Shown: one piece after another, positions 20,375-31,578 of the stretch | How the letters are laid out: every line of letters starts with the position of its first letter | Numbering within the stretch: the first letter of the stretch is position 1 | Assembly: GCA_039666455.1 (NCBI GenBank) | Contig: JAVSLW010000009.1 | Span: forward strand, 67,529-131,528 | Direction: 5' to 3' | Origin: Methanobacterium sp. | GTDB lineage: Archaea; Methanobacteriota; Methanobacteria; Methanobacteriales; Methanobacteriaceae | Length of the DNA stretch: 64,000 nucleotides | The notes under the pieces: model-generated | Seen by the model: the letters and a program-made list of their open reading frames with translations, nothing else | Databases searched by the model: none | What the model was told of the DNA's origin: nothing | Position numbers and translations under genes: made by a program

Positions 20375-21586
20375 ATGAAAAACAAAGACTATCAGGCATT
20401 AACTCCAGCAGAAGATGCCTTAAATATTATTAGAAAATGTTTTCAAAATGAAAAAAGGGGAAATATAAAGGCAAGAGATGATGCTAAAGAAGATTTAAAA
20501 AAGTTTCTTGTAAAAACTGATGACGGTTCTTATACTGTAAATTCTAATAAGCGCTTTGGAAAGTCTGAAACGATGCATACTTATCATGGAGCTTTAACTG
20601 AATCTCTGGAGAAATTTGTAAAGCCTGCAAAACTTAAAGGTAAAAATAAAGTAAGTATACTGGATATATGCAGCGGATTAGGTTACAATGCTGCTTCTTG
20701 CATCGAATTTCTGGATAAAATGACAGAAATTGAAATTGATATGGTTGAAATTTCTCCAGAGACTGTTGGAGCTGCACTTTTAATTGAAAATCCAGTAAAA
20801 TCTTATGAAATTATTAAAAGAGTTGTTGAAGAATATTTCTATGAAAAAGGAACTTTGGAGTTTAAATTTCATAAATTGGAAATACCTGATAGATTAAATA
20901 TTAATATTTATATTGAAGATGCAAGAGATTTAGTTAAAAAGTTTCAATATAAAAAAAAGTTTGATGCAATATTTTTAGATCCTTTTTCTCCAGCTAAGTC
21001 TCCAGAGTTGTATACCCTTGAATTTTTCCTTAAATTAAAAAATCTTTTGAAAAATGATGGAATTATTCTTACCTACACTTCTGCAGCCCCTGTAAGGTCT
21101 GCAATGGTTCATGCAGGGTTATATGTAGGAGAAGGTCCTCAGTTTGGGCGAAGCGGTGGTACATTAGCAGCTAAGAATCCTGAAATTATTAAAAAACCAC
21201 TTTCAATGGATGATGAGCGAATGATTGCGCTTAGTGATGCTGGAATTCCATTTATAGATCCCAAACTTAATGAATCTTCAAAAAACATTATTAAAATGCG
21301 GGAAGATGAACGTAAAGCTGCAAGAGGGCGAACAAGATTTGCATCCACCGTAAAGATACCCATATATTTATATAAAGATATTGAAGAAGAGCGACTTAAA
21401 AGGAGAGTTCTAAGAAACATTAAAATGTTGGGAATAGATGATTTAAAGTCTGAAGAGGCAAAGTTTATTGTTTGCCCTCAATTTAATGAATGTATATGTA
21501 ACTGTGGATATGGTAAAATGAATAATTCTAAAGACAGAATAAATGAAATGATAAAGAGATTGAAGTTAATTTCTTTAAAAAATTAA
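20375..21586 (+). CDS. MnmC-like SAM-dependent methyltransferase (tRNA wobble uridine)
   Basis: The 403-residue protein contains a Rossmann methyltransferase domain with motif I at SILDICSGLGYNAASCIEFL (residues ~92-111), EIDMVEISPETVG, and the motif IV segment FDAIFLDPFSPAKSPELYTL, which is diagnostic of MnmC (DUF752). Bacterial MnmC methylates 5-aminomethyl-2-thiouridine at tRNA position 34. An archaeal-specific C-terminal tail ends in a Cys cluster (CPQFNECICNCG) that may bind metal. There is no oxidase domain, so it is the MnmC2 half. No ribosome binding site is seen and a TATA-like run lies about 30 bases upstream, consistent with a leaderless or short-leader transcript. tgtA follows 26 bases later. 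Confidence 0.8.
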   Translation: MKNKDYQALTPAEDALNIIRKCFQNEKRGNIKARDDAKEDLKKFLVKTDDGSYTVNSNKRFGKSETMHTYHGALTESLEKFVKPAKLKGKNKVSILDICSGLGYNAASCIEFLDKMTEIEIDMVEISPETVGAALLIENPVKSYEIIKRVVEEYFYEKGTLEFKFHKLEIPDRLNINIYIEDARDLVKKFQYKKKFDAIFLDPFSPAKSPELYTLEFFLKLKNLLKNDGIILTYTSAAPVRSAMVHAGLYVGEGPQFGRSGGTLAAKNPEIIKKPLSMDDERMIALSDAGIPFIDPKLNESSKNIIKMREDERKAARGRTRFASTVKIPIYLYKDIEEERLKRRVLRNIKMLGIDDLKSEEAKFIVCPQFNECICNCGYGKMNNSKDRINEMIKRLKLISLKN

Positions 21587-21612
21587 ATTTATTGTATTAA
21601 TAAGGTGAAAAA

Positions 21613-23618
<2,006 letters not shown>

Positions 23619-23619
<1 letters not shown>

Positions 23620-23966
23620 TGATACCTGGTATGGGAATGAATCCCAAACAACTTAAACAAATGCAAAGGGCCATGAAACAGATGGGCATGGATATGAAAG
23701 ATGTTAAAGGTGCCACAGAAGTTATAATTAAGTTTAAAGATAAAGAGATAGTTATAAGTAATCCTAAAGTGAATTTAACGGATTTTATGGGGCAGAAAAC
23801 CTACCAGATCACTGGTAATCCTAAAGAAAGAAAAACTGATGTTGTAATACCAGATGAGGATGTTGAACTTGTATCAGCCCAGACAGGAGTTAGCAGAGAA
23901 GATGCACTTAATGCACTTAAGGAAACAAATGGAGACCTTGCAGAGGCAATTATGAGGTTAAGCTGA
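23619..23966 (+). CDS. nac: Nascent polypeptide-associated complex protein (archaeal NAC-α)
   Basis: Archaeal NAC is a homodimer that binds ribosomes and shields emerging peptides. The 115-residue protein opens with a Met-rich segment (GMGMNPKQLKQMQRAMKQMG), followed by the NAC β-barrel (EVIIKFKDKEIVISNPKVNL, TYQITGNPKER) and a C-terminal UBA domain (VELVSAQTGVSREDALNALK, ETNGDLAEAIMRLS). Its ATG overlaps the tgtA stop by one base (TAATG), and the phosphoesterase starts directly after its own stop, so these genes form one operon. Confidence 0.95.
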
Positions 23967-24722
23967 ATGGTGTTTATTGCTCATTTATCTGATATGCACC
24001 TTGGTGCCTTTAATTTTAAGGAAGATTTTTTAATCAGTGCCATAAATAAGGTTAATGAGTTAAATACAGATCTGGTCATAGTTACAGGCGATATAACTGA
24101 AAATGGTTTTTATGCTGAATTTGAAACAGCAGCAAAATATCTGGACTTAATTGAAAGTCCGATCCTTGTTGTCCCTGGAAATCATGATGCAAGACATATA
24201 GGAAATGAATGCTTTGAAGAGCTGATAACAAAACGTTGCAATACTTTAAATGTTACAACCCGTGAAATAAGCGCCATTGGCTTAGATAGCAGTGAACCAG
24301 ACCTTGATTATGGTAAGGTTGGGAGATGGCAGCAGAAAAGAATGGAAGTTGAGCTGAAATATGCCGGTGAAAAGAAGCTGTATAAAATAATTGCTCTTCA
24401 CCACCATATAATCCCTGTCCCAAAAACAGGGCGTGAAAGGAACGTTTTAATCGATGCAGGGGATGTTTTAAAATCTGTAATTGATGGAAATGCTGATCTT
24501 GTCCTTTCAGGGCACAAACATGTACCTTATGCATGGCAGTTACAGGATACAGGTTTTGTTACAGCAGGAACTGTGTCCTCACTAAAACTCAGGGGAAAGG
24601 ATATCTGTTCATTCAATACAATAAATATTAAAGAGGATGATGTAAAAATAGTATTAAACTATGTTGATGGAAGCTCCAGAGTTCTTGCAGAGTACAAAAA
24701 TATGTGTAAGGTGATTGGTTGA
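23967..24722 (+). CDS. Calcineurin-like metallophosphoesterase
   Basis: The 251-residue enzyme shows all metal-binding motifs of the family: IAHLSDMHLG (D-x-H), LVIVTGDITENG (GD), VPGNHDARH (GNHD), ALHHHIIPVP and LVLSGHKHVPY (GHxH). It is most like CpdA/Icc-type phosphodiesterases. The substrate could be a cyclic nucleotide, a nucleotide or a phosphoester metabolite. The position is of interest because the gene two places downstream (25780) looks like a nucleotide cyclase-fold protein. Translation is coupled to NAC (TGAATG) and to the NYN gene (TTGA overlap). Confidence 0.88.
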   Translation: MVFIAHLSDMHLGAFNFKEDFLISAINKVNELNTDLVIVTGDITENGFYAEFETAAKYLDLIESPILVVPGNHDARHIGNECFEELITKRCNTLNVTTREISAIGLDSSEPDLDYGKVGRWQQKRMEVELKYAGEKKLYKIIALHHHIIPVPKTGRERNVLIDAGDVLKSVIDGNADLVLSGHKHVPYAWQLQDTGFVTAGTVSSLKLRGKDICSFNTINIKEDDVKIVLNYVDGSSRVLAEYKNMCKVIG

Positions 24723-25741
24723 AAGTAATTATCGATGCTGCAAATGTGGCTCACTTCAAAAAGGGAAAAAACTCAAACCCCCGTCTGGTTCATGTGCTAA
24801 AAGCTATTGAATCTTTGAAAAACTTAGGATACGAGCCATATACCATAGCTGATGCATCACTCAGGCATGAAATAGATAAAAAAGAAGAATTCAACACTCT
24901 CTTAGAAGAAGGGGAAATTCATCAGGTTCCAGCAGGTACAGCAGCAGATCATTTCATCTTAAAAATTGCCTATGAAGAAGATACAAAAATACTTTCCAAT
25001 GACCTGTTTAGAGAATATAATGATGAGTTTAAGGATATTTCAAGTAAAAGAATTCCATATAATATAAAAGACGGTCAAATAATCATTGGAACATCTTCAA
25101 GGCCTAAAAAAATTAAAAATGTTCTTCAAAAAATATGTAATCATACGCTTAATGAATTTGAGAAAAAGGGATTTGATCCATATAAAGTTAAGAAAAGTAA
25201 AAAATTAAGCGGTATAGCTATAGCAAAAGAAGCAATAGACCGGATTACAAAAAGTAGAGAGGAAGGAATTGATTCCCGGATGGAAAACATGCTGATGAAG
25301 ATTCCTTTATTTGATAAAGTAATGAGTATAGTTGAAGATGCTGAAAAAACAAGTGATTTTATCATTTTTGTTCTTGTAAGCCCGCGAGATTACAAAGATG
25401 CAGTAAGGTATGCAGGAAATATTGCTGTAACTGTAGGAGATAGATTAAAATTAGATCATGCACCCCTTGTGGCCATAAGAAATGATCTTTTCACCAAACC
25501 CGGGTCTTTTGAGCTTAATATTATTTATTCTGATGAAGTAGGCGAAGAGTCAAAATATAATGTTAATATAACCATTAATGATCATGATTATGCCTTTGTT
25601 AAAAAAAACTCCAGAAATATAGCAAGTACTGTAGCTGCAAGAATTGGAACATGGAAGTTTCCAATTGTAGCTGTTAAACCAAGCATGCTCATGGAAAAAC
25701 CTGGAGAATTTGAAATAGTTTTAGAAAAAGCAGAAAGTTAA
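24719..25741 (+). CDS. NYN/Zc3h12a-type ribonuclease-domain protein
   Basis: The first 125 residues form a PIN/NYN-fold nuclease: VIIDAANVAHFKKGK (first catalytic Asp), then IADASLRHEIDKK, GTAADHFILKIAYEEDTKIL and SNDLFREYNDEF (remaining acidic residues). The pattern matches the Zc3h12a-like RNase family, which acts on structured RNA. The rest (residues about 210-340) contains two similar β-rich segments (SDFIIFVLVSPRDYKDAVRY and a later GEFEIVLEK) of unknown role. The start is TTG, overlapping the phosphoesterase stop. It may process or degrade RNA; the target is unknown. The double-palm gene follows 38 bases later. Confidence 0.75.
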   Translation: MKVIIDAANVAHFKKGKNSNPRLVHVLKAIESLKNLGYEPYTIADASLRHEIDKKEEFNTLLEEGEIHQVPAGTAADHFILKIAYEEDTKILSNDLFREYNDEFKDISSKRIPYNIKDGQIIIGTSSRPKKIKNVLQKICNHTLNEFEKKGFDPYKVKKSKKLSGIAIAKEAIDRITKSREEGIDSRMENMLMKIPLFDKVMSIVEDAEKTSDFIIFVLVSPRDYKDAVRYAGNIAVTVGDRLKLDHAPLVAIRNDLFTKPGSFELNIIYSDEVGEESKYNVNITINDHDYAFVKKNSRNIASTVAARIGTWKFPIVAVKPSMLMEKPGEFEIVLEKAES

Positions 25742-25779
25742 AGACACATTCATCTTCTACTTAAGGAGGATTACACTAA

Positions 25780-26985
25780 ATGGTCATGGATTATCTAATG
25801 AGAGCCCTTTTTGGATTTTTTGTTAAATCAAAGGTACTGAGCATAGGCACTAAATACTACCCCACCAATGACAGAGAGCGTGAATACGTGGAAATGCTTA
25901 ATTACACCAAAACAATGCTCCTTGAAGTTGATCGAGCACATATAACAACCCATAACATTTTCCAAAACCTTGTAAAAGAGGTTGGAAGTGAAAATATTCC
26001 TGAAGGCAGAAAGTTCATAGAAATAAAGCCTGCAGAAAACAAAGTGGATGAATACGCTCTTCTAAGCAATATAATCATGGGAAGCGACCGGTACCTCTAT
26101 ATCGAAGTTTTCAAAAAGGATCCTGTTATCCGAGAATTTGTCAATATGATTAAAAAGGAAAAGGGTACTATTATCGAACAGAGTCAATCTGAAATAGTGG
26201 CCAGGCTTCTTTCAAAAAATGATGCAATAAGAGTTGCAATTGAATTAATAGGGCGGGGAATGGAAAAAAACATTCATGTAAGAGCCGCTGTTGGAATGAC
26301 CGGTGCTGCAGCCATTGAAAGAGCAATAAACTTAAACAAACAGATTGGTGAAAGTGCAGGTGTGGGGTTTACCAAGCTTGGAGGCGAATTTGCAATAGTA
26401 TTTTCATCGAAAATTAAAAAACCTGCTGGAACCCCTGCAGTTTACGATAATTACTTATTTATTGATATAATTGATTCTACAAAGTTTATAGAAGAAAATG
26501 GTCGTGACAAGCTCGTTGAGATAATGACTGGCATTAAAGACTTCATTGAAACAGAGTGCCATGGCAAAATTGAAGGTTACAGAGAAGGTGGTGATGATTT
26601 AGTTGCTAACCTGCCCACCAAAGACACTGCACTCAGGGCAGGGATTGATTCAGCATGGCATGCTTTAAATCACGGCGCAAGATTAAGGGCAGGTGTTGGG
26701 AAAAGCAGAAGAGAAGCTGGGGAAAGAGCTCAAATGGCAGATAACATTAAAGTTTGGAATAAAAGCCCGGTAATGGTATTTGATATTGCAGATGGAACTT
26801 ATGCATACTACATGCCCTCTGAATTTACAAAAGCAGCCCTTGATTTTTTAATGAATAAAAAAGGGAAGGCATTTTTGATATTCATCTTTGTATTTGTAGC
26901 TACATTTGTTGGATGGAGCTCTGGGCACTGGGAATTTGGAATTATATCCATATTGTTAGCTCTTTTGTATGCAGTTGCAACATAA
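25780..26985 (+). CDS. Membrane-anchored double-palm protein (GTP cyclohydrolase III / cyclase / Cas10 fold)
   Basis: The 401-residue protein appears to contain two palm domains in tandem. Palm 2 has YLFIDIIDSTKF (224-236, metal Asp 229/232), EGYREGGDDLVANLP (265-279, GGDD turn) and RLRAGVGKSRREAGERAQMA (301-320). Palm 1 repeats the layout in degenerate form: YLYIEVFKKD (105-114), IIEQSQSEIVARLL (131-144) and HVRAAVGMTGAAAIERAINL (166-185). This order matches archaeal GTP cyclohydrolase III (two palms, GGDN in the second) and recalls Cas10 (active GGDD palm plus a degenerate palm). Two C-terminal membrane helices (364-378, 383-400) have no counterpart in those enzymes. GGAGG sits upstream of the ATG. 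GTP or ATP is the likely substrate; the product is unknown. Confidence 0.7.
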   Translation: MVMDYLMRALFGFFVKSKVLSIGTKYYPTNDREREYVEMLNYTKTMLLEVDRAHITTHNIFQNLVKEVGSENIPEGRKFIEIKPAENKVDEYALLSNIIMGSDRYLYIEVFKKDPVIREFVNMIKKEKGTIIEQSQSEIVARLLSKNDAIRVAIELIGRGMEKNIHVRAAVGMTGAAAIERAINLNKQIGESAGVGFTKLGGEFAIVFSSKIKKPAGTPAVYDNYLFIDIIDSTKFIEENGRDKLVEIMTGIKDFIETECHGKIEGYREGGDDLVANLPTKDTALRAGIDSAWHALNHGARLRAGVGKSRREAGERAQMADNIKVWNKSPVMVFDIADGTYAYYMPSEFTKAALDFLMNKKGKAFLIFIFVFVATFVGWSSGHWEFGIISILLALLYAVAT

Positions 26986-27028
26986 AATGAATGAATAAAA
27001 TCATGTGTTGTTTTGGTTATAACATCAC

Positions 27029-27040
27029 ATTTATTAATAA
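27029..27040 (+). promoter_or_regulatory. TATA-like promoter of the small exported protein gene
   Basis: A TTTATTAATAAA run is centred about 27 bases before the ATG at 27061. No ribosome binding site precedes that ATG, so transcription probably starts at or next to the start codon (leaderless mRNA). Confidence 0.45.
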
Positions 27041-27060
27041 AAACCCACAAATAATAATAG

Positions 27061-27387
27061 ATGAGCATTATGAAGCCAGAAACTGAAGCAAAAGCAATTA
27101 TTGCACTCATCATATCTTTAATAGCATTTGGATGTGGATCAGGTGCAGGAATAGTAATGGGTTTATCTCAAAACGACGCTTTAAACACCACAAAGATTAA
27201 TAATACTTCGGAAGCTCAGGAATTTCCTCAAATTCAAACTACAAAAAATGTGAATACCCCTGCAGAATCTCAAACCACAACAGACCAGGATAACACAAAT
27301 TCAGAGTCAGTTTACATAGAAAACAGGGAGCCCAGTGGTAACAGCACCACACAAAAACCAGATAATGATAATAACACTACTGAATAA
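27061..27387 (+). CDS. Small exported or membrane-tethered Asn/Thr/Gln-rich protein
   Basis: The 108-residue protein has an N-terminal hydrophobic segment (residues about 10-35, AIIALIISLIAFGCGSGAGI) and a polar, low-complexity tail rich in Asn, Thr, Gln and Ser with many N-x-T/S sequons (NTT, NNTS, NST, NNTT). This suggests an extracellular, possibly N-glycosylated stalk held by one membrane helix. The Cys in the hydrophobic segment is at a position that could be lipidated, but no clear lipobox is present. It sits between the double-palm gene and argJ. No family is recognised. Confidence 0.6.
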   Translation: MSIMKPETEAKAIIALIISLIAFGCGSGAGIVMGLSQNDALNTTKINNTSEAQEFPQIQTTKNVNTPAESQTTTDQDNTNSESVYIENREPSGNSTTQKPDNDNNTTE

Positions 27388-27411
27388 AACCACTTATTTT
27401 GGAGACATCAA

Positions 27412-28605
27412 ATGGAAATAATAAAAGGAGGAATCTGTGCTGTAGAGGGAGTTTTAGCTTCAGGATCACGAAAGGGGAAGTATGGAGTCACAGTCATATT
27501 CAGCAAGGAAAGCACTGCTTCTGCAGTGTTTACTTCAAACAGGGTGGTTGCAGCACCGGTTATTCTTACTAAAGAAGCTGTTAAAGACTGTAGAATATCG
27601 GCAATTGTGGCCAATAGCGGCAATGCCAATTGTTTTACAGGAAGAGAAGGCCTTGAAGATGGAAAATTAATGGCAAAAAAAGTTGCAGCTAAGTTAAATA
27701 TTAAATTAGAAGATGTGGCTGTTGCATCAACAGGAATTATAGGCAGGAAAATGCCAATGGACATTATTGAGCCGTTAATAAATGAATCGATTGAAACACT
27801 TGAAAATTCACCTGAAGCTTCTTTTAAATCAGCTGAAGCGATAATGACCACAGATACTTATCCTAAAGAAATTTCAGTTCAGACCACTTTAGCTGATGGA
27901 AAGTTAGTTAAAATTGGAGGTATAATTAAAGGTTCAGGAATGATAGCTCCAAATATGGGCACCATGCTTTGTTTTATCACCACAGATGTTAATACATCAG
28001 GAGAGGATTTGAATAAAGCACTGAAAAGAGCTGTTAGTAAATCATTCAACATGGTTGTTGTTGACGGTGATGAAAGCACCAATGATACTGTTATACTCCT
28101 GTCTACTGGAAAATCTGGAAAAATAGACGAAAAATTTCAGGACGCACTGGATTTTGTCTGTATAGAACTTGCTAAAATGATGGCCAGGGATGGGGAAGGT
28201 GCCACAAAATACATGGAAGTCATGGTAAATGGTGCTGCATCAAAAGAAGATGCAAAAAGAGCTGCTAAGGCAGTGGCCAGTTCTTCACTTGTAAAAACAG
28301 CTCTTTTTGGCGCAGACCCCAATTGGGGACGAGTAGCAGCAGCAGCAGGTTATTCAGGAGCCAGGATAGATGAAAAGAAACTGGACATTACATTTGAGTC
28401 AGAAAATGAAACAGTTGAAATAGTAAAAAAAGGTTCAGTTATGGCTTCAGAAAAGTCTAAGGAGCTTGAAATTGCAGAAAAGATAATGAAAGAGGATGAA
28501 ATAAAAATTATTGTAAATTTAAATCTTGGGAAGTATTCAGCCACAGCTTATGGATGTGATTTAAGCTGTGATTATGTGAGGATTAATTCTGAGTATTCAA
28601 CATAA
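27412..28605 (+). CDS. argJ: Arginine biosynthesis bifunctional protein ArgJ
   Basis: ArgJ moves the acetyl group from N-acetylornithine to glutamate, and in bifunctional forms also acetylates glutamate from acetyl-CoA. The 397-residue protein shows [22 protein letters not shown] N-terminal text, [40 protein letters not shown] with the autocleavage site [15 protein letters not shown] (the T before M is the nucleophile of the β chain), and [19 protein letters not shown]. The start has GGAGA seven bases upstream. argB follows after 119 bases with its own TATA box, so the two are probably separately transcribed members of one pathway. Confidence 0.96.
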   Translation: MEIIKGGICAVEGVLASGSRKGKYGVTVIFSKESTASAVFTSNRVVAAPVILTKEAVKDCRISAIVANSGNANCFTGREGLEDGKLMAKKVAAKLNIKLEDVAVASTGIIGRKMPMDIIEPLINESIETLENSPEASFKSAEAIMTTDTYPKEISVQTTLADGKLVKIGGIIKGSGMIAPNMGTMLCFITTDVNTSGEDLNKALKRAVSKSFNMVVVDGDESTNDTVILLSTGKSGKIDEKFQDALDFVCIELAKMMARDGEGATKYMEVMVNGAASKEDAKRAAKAVASSSLVKTALFGADPNWGRVAAAAGYSGARIDEKKLDITFESENETVEIVKKGSVMASEKSKELEIAEKIMKEDEIKIIVNLNLGKYSATAYGCDLSCDYVRINSEYST

Positions 28606-28724
28606 CTGTTTCATTAACCAAAAAACTGACTAAATACTTTTAAGAGCATTGAACATACTATTTTTTAAATCAATGTGATAATTTATATAGGTATAAACTA
28701 ATCTATATTTAAAACGGCGATAAG

Positions 28725-29606
28725 ATGAAAACAGTTAATATTTTAATTGAAGCACTGCCTTACATTAAGAAATTTCACAAAAAAAAGATTCTGATAAAGT
28801 ACGGCGGCCACGCTATGATAGATGAATGTGCTATGGAATCTACAGCAAGAGATACGGTTCTTTTAAAGTATGTGGGCATGGAACCAATTGTTGTCCACGG
28901 AGGAGGGCCTGAAATTTCAAGAGCAATGAATAAGATTGGTAAAGAGCCTGAATTTATTGAAGGACTCAGAATAACAGATAAAGAAACCATGGATATAGTT
29001 AAAATGGTCCTTGTAGGTAAAATAAACACTGAAATTGTCTCAAAAATATGTTTGCACGGCGGAAAAGGAGTTGGACTTTCTGGAAAAGACAGTCGCCTTA
29101 TAGAAGCTTGCAAAAAAGCACCTCATGTAATAATAAATAATGAAACTGGTAAAGAGACAATGGTAGATTTAGGACTTGTAGGTGAGATTAAATCCATAAA
29201 TCCTGACATAATCGATGTTTTAACAGATAGGGATTATATCCCCATCATTTCTCCTATTGGTGTTGATAATAATGGTGAAGCTTTAAATTTAAATGCAGAC
29301 ACTGTAGCAGGAGATATTGCTTCTAAAATGGATGCAGAAAAATTAATTATATTAACTGATGTTCCAGGAATCCTTGAAGACCCAAAAGATCCTGATTCTA
29401 TTTTAAGAAGGATAGGGATTGATGAAATAGGAGATCTTATAAAAAACAGGACTATTACTGAGGGAATGCTTCCAAAAACCCTTACCTGCATAAAAGCTAT
29501 AGAAGACGGCGTTTCATCAGCACATATAATTGATGGAAGGATAGAACATTCAATATTACTTGAAATATTCACTAAAAAGGGAATAGGAACAATGATCACG
29601 TCATAA
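28725..29606 (+). CDS. argB: Acetylglutamate kinase
   Basis: ArgB phosphorylates N-acetylglutamate in arginine synthesis. The 293-residue protein shows [14 protein letters not shown] at the N-terminus (phosphate-binding Lys), [37 protein letters not shown] with the arginine-binding region, [28 protein letters not shown] and [20 protein letters not shown], all family signatures. The N-terminal extension ([17 protein letters not shown]) is that of arginine-feedback-sensitive hexameric forms. TATA-like TTTATATAGG at 28682-28691 precedes the ATG by about 40 bases. Confidence 0.96.
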   Translation: MKTVNILIEALPYIKKFHKKKILIKYGGHAMIDECAMESTARDTVLLKYVGMEPIVVHGGGPEISRAMNKIGKEPEFIEGLRITDKETMDIVKMVLVGKINTEIVSKICLHGGKGVGLSGKDSRLIEACKKAPHVIINNETGKETMVDLGLVGEIKSINPDIIDVLTDRDYIPIISPIGVDNNGEALNLNADTVAGDIASKMDAEKLIILTDVPGILEDPKDPDSILRRIGIDEIGDLIKNRTITEGMLPKTLTCIKAIEDGVSSAHIIDGRIEHSILLEIFTKKGIGTMITS

Positions 29607-29870
29607 AACTTATTATTTAAGACATATACCGATACGTTAAGCGCTTATCTATCAAAATCTAAAAAAGATTTCTACAGAGCCAATATTTTTTCATTTTTTC
29701 AATATAAATCTAAGTAATTCATAAAATTTTTACGCCGGAAAGCTTTATTTGATGAATAATAAAGATGAAAACTTGTTTGATGCCAAATAATTCTTTAAAT
29801 AAGAATCCATTAAATTTCATTGCATAATTTATTTTTATTCTTTATTAAATATGAAATCCAAGTAAAAACA

Positions 29871-29878
29871 TTTATATA
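29871..29878 (+). promoter_or_regulatory. TATA box of the eha operon
   Basis: TTTATATA preceded by the A-rich AGTAAAAACA (possible BRE) lies in the 295-base gap between argB and ehaA. Transcription would start near 29900, only a base or two before the ehaA ATG at 29902. No ribosome binding site is present, so the first gene of the operon is probably translated from a leaderless mRNA. The rest of the gap shows no gene. Confidence 0.6.
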
Positions 29879-29901
29879 CCGTCAGGATCATTCTTTTTAT
29901 C

Positions 29902-30207
29902 ATGATTATTCATGTTGATGTTGTTACAATCTTAAGTTATACTCTTGCAGTATTATCCGCAATTATTGTAGGATTTATTGTAAGGCTTCCTTTACTTCCT
30001 GAAAGACCAATCAGGCATTCATTTACTATCAGCATAGTTTTCCCAACAACTGTGGTTGCGCTTGGACTGTCTGCAATGATTTTTGAGCTTGGATGGGGGG
30101 GAATAATAGTTGGAATAGTAACTGGAGTTTTATCTGCGTTAATATCCAGATATTTGCTTGAAAAGATCCTTCCAAAACCTACAGAGCCAGTTGAAGGTGA
30201 ATCTTAA
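29902..30207 (+). CDS. ehaA: Energy-converting hydrogenase A subunit A
   Basis: The first gene of the eha operon encodes a 101-residue membrane protein with three helices (residues about 8-26, 42-60 and 66-85) and [15 protein letters not shown] in the first loop. It belongs to the set of small membrane subunits found only in methanogen Eha complexes; its individual role is not known. Its stop overlaps the ehaB start by one base (TAATG). The assignment rests on gene order, which follows the Methanothermobacter eha operon through the 20 genes. Confidence 0.85.
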   Translation: MIIHVDVVTILSYTLAVLSAIIVGFIVRLPLLPERPIRHSFTISIVFPTTVVALGLSAMIFELGWGGIIVGIVTGVLSALISRYLLEKILPKPTEPVEGES

Positions 30208-30710
30208 TGAACGAAATAATAGGAATCATAATTGCTGCAGTTTTATCCTGGTTGAACTTCGTGCTTATAGATACATGGATGGGGCTTCCTGAAAAACCAG
30301 GTGTTAAGGGTGCAGATGTAATTGGAAGAAGTGTAAAAAAAAGAGGCGGAGATTTATCGGGTGGATTCTTCCAGGGTAATATTGTATGCTCTCCAGATGC
30401 TTCAGCAGGCACAATTCTTGGGGCTATAGCATGTTATACTATTGGGATCCCTGCAGGAGGATTTATAGCAGCTTTACTTGTATTTATCGGTAACAGGCTT
30501 TGCGCAGACCCGGGATATGCAGGAACAACTGGTGCACTTTCAATAATGGTTATTATAGCACTGGCATCATTTATTGGGATTCCTCCAGAACAATTTATTG
30601 TGGGTATGCTTCTTGCAATAGTCACTATTCAGGGTCTTGATCACCCCAGAGCATCCAGATTACTTGGAAAAATCGCGAAAAAAATGGGAAGATACACAGA
30701 ATTAACTTAA
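30207..30710 (+). CDS. ehaB: Energy-converting hydrogenase A subunit B
   Basis: A 167-residue membrane protein with four or five helices and the conserved loops [20 protein letters not shown] and [20 protein letters not shown]. The second loop, with its single Cys and acidic residue, lies between helices and is likely on the ion-pathway side. It is an Eha-specific subunit of unknown individual role. Translation is coupled to ehaA. There are 67 bases before ehaC, the widest gap near the operon start. Confidence 0.85.
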   Translation: MNEIIGIIIAAVLSWLNFVLIDTWMGLPEKPGVKGADVIGRSVKKRGGDLSGGFFQGNIVCSPDASAGTILGAIACYTIGIPAGGFIAALLVFIGNRLCADPGYAGTTGALSIMVIIALASFIGIPPEQFIVGMLLAIVTIQGLDHPRASRLLGKIAKKMGRYTELT

Positions 30711-30777
30711 ACATTAAACTTAAATGATTAAAGAGATAAACCATTTATATTCATTTATATCAAAAAGGTAGATAAAG

Positions 30778-31026
30778 ATGTTAATTGAGATTACAGGTAT
30801 TATAGTTGTACTCATGGCTCTTAGAGCGTTAATTGCCCAAGATAGGGGTGAAAGAATGCTCTATCTAAACGCATTAAGTTTTGGGATGTCTGCACTGATT
30901 GCACTTTACATACAGACACCTTTCGGAGCTATAATTGCAATAACCTTTTTTGTAGCTTCCACTGTAAGTTCAAACGCAATAGCATATTCAATTGGAAGGA
31001 TAGGGGAGGAAATACTGATAAAGTAA
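30778..31026 (+). CDS. ehaC: Energy-converting hydrogenase A subunit C
   Basis: The 82-residue protein has three predicted membrane helices and the loop [19 protein letters not shown], reminiscent of the small MrpF/MrpG-type subunits of Na+/H+ antiporters. Its position and size match EhaC. The ATG follows AGGTAGATAAAG at good spacing. ehaD begins 14 bases after the stop. Confidence 0.82.
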   Translation: MLIEITGIIVVLMALRALIAQDRGERMLYLNALSFGMSALIALYIQTPFGAIIAITFFVASTVSSNAIAYSIGRIGEEILIK

Positions 31027-31040
31027 AAATAGGTGGAATA

Positions 31041-31325
31041 ATGGCTATAGACTTCATTAATATATCAACAGTTTCAGCTGCAGTTTCTTTAATTGGAGCT
31101 GCAGGTATAATATTACTTCCAAAGCCAGTTGATAAAGTGATAATGTTTGCAATGCTTCAGGGAGGTTTTATAGGGATGATAGTGGCTGGAAAATACCTTG
31201 ATGTTGCTATGGCTGCTGCATTATTCGATCCAATATCAACTGTAATCCTTTTAATTGCAATTATTAAAATTAACGATGTGAGAAAAGAAAAATTAAAAGC
31301 CCGGGAGGAATTGAACATTGCTTGA
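31041..31325 (+). CDS. ehaD: Energy-converting hydrogenase A subunit D
   Basis: A 94-residue membrane protein with three helices, including [20 protein letters not shown] and a conserved acidic residue in [20 protein letters not shown]. The layout resembles small subunits of Mrp antiporter or membrane-bound hydrogenase modules, which suggests participation in ion translocation. GGTGG lies six bases upstream of the ATG. Its last eight bases overlap ehaE. Confidence 0.83.
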   Translation: MAIDFINISTVSAAVSLIGAAGIILLPKPVDKVIMFAMLQGGFIGMIVAGKYLDVAMAAALFDPISTVILLIAIIKINDVRKEKLKAREELNIA

Positions 31326-31578
31326 TTATTATGTGTGGTTCTATACAGGATGTATACTAACCATATTTGGAAGTATTGCTACTGTAATCGGTCCGGGGGT
31401 TAAAGATCCGGTCGTACGGACTTTAAACACTGAAGTTGCTGCTGTTGGAGTTTCAATGATATTTTTAACATACAACCATACCATTGCACTTATCACTTTT
31501 ATTGCCTCAACCACAATAATTACCATGATACTTTTAAGAGCTATTGTAAGGCTTGAAGAAATGGGGGCAAAGGTATGA
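31318..31578 (+). CDS. ehaE: Energy-converting hydrogenase A subunit E
   Basis: The 86-residue protein has two or three membrane helices ([17 protein letters not shown] and [20 protein letters not shown]). The start is TTG, supported by GGGAGGA eight bases upstream and by overlap with the end of ehaD; no ATG is available before the first helix. The stop overlaps the ehaF start by four bases. The assignment follows gene order. Confidence 0.82.
   Translation: MLDYYVWFYTGCILTIFGSIATVIGPGVKDPVVRTLNTEVAAVGVSMIFLTYNHTIALITFIASTTIITMILLRAIVRLEEMGAKV

Noticed and set aside
26378..26410. LGGEFAIVF in the double-palm protein taken as a GGDEF signature
   Set aside because: It lies in the strand that closes palm 1 and aligns with SPVMVF at the end of palm 2, not with the catalytic turn; the real turn is REGGDDL.
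27408..27851. 147-codon open frame antisense to argJ
   Set aside because: argJ is certain, and the antisense text shows no family, start signal or domain.
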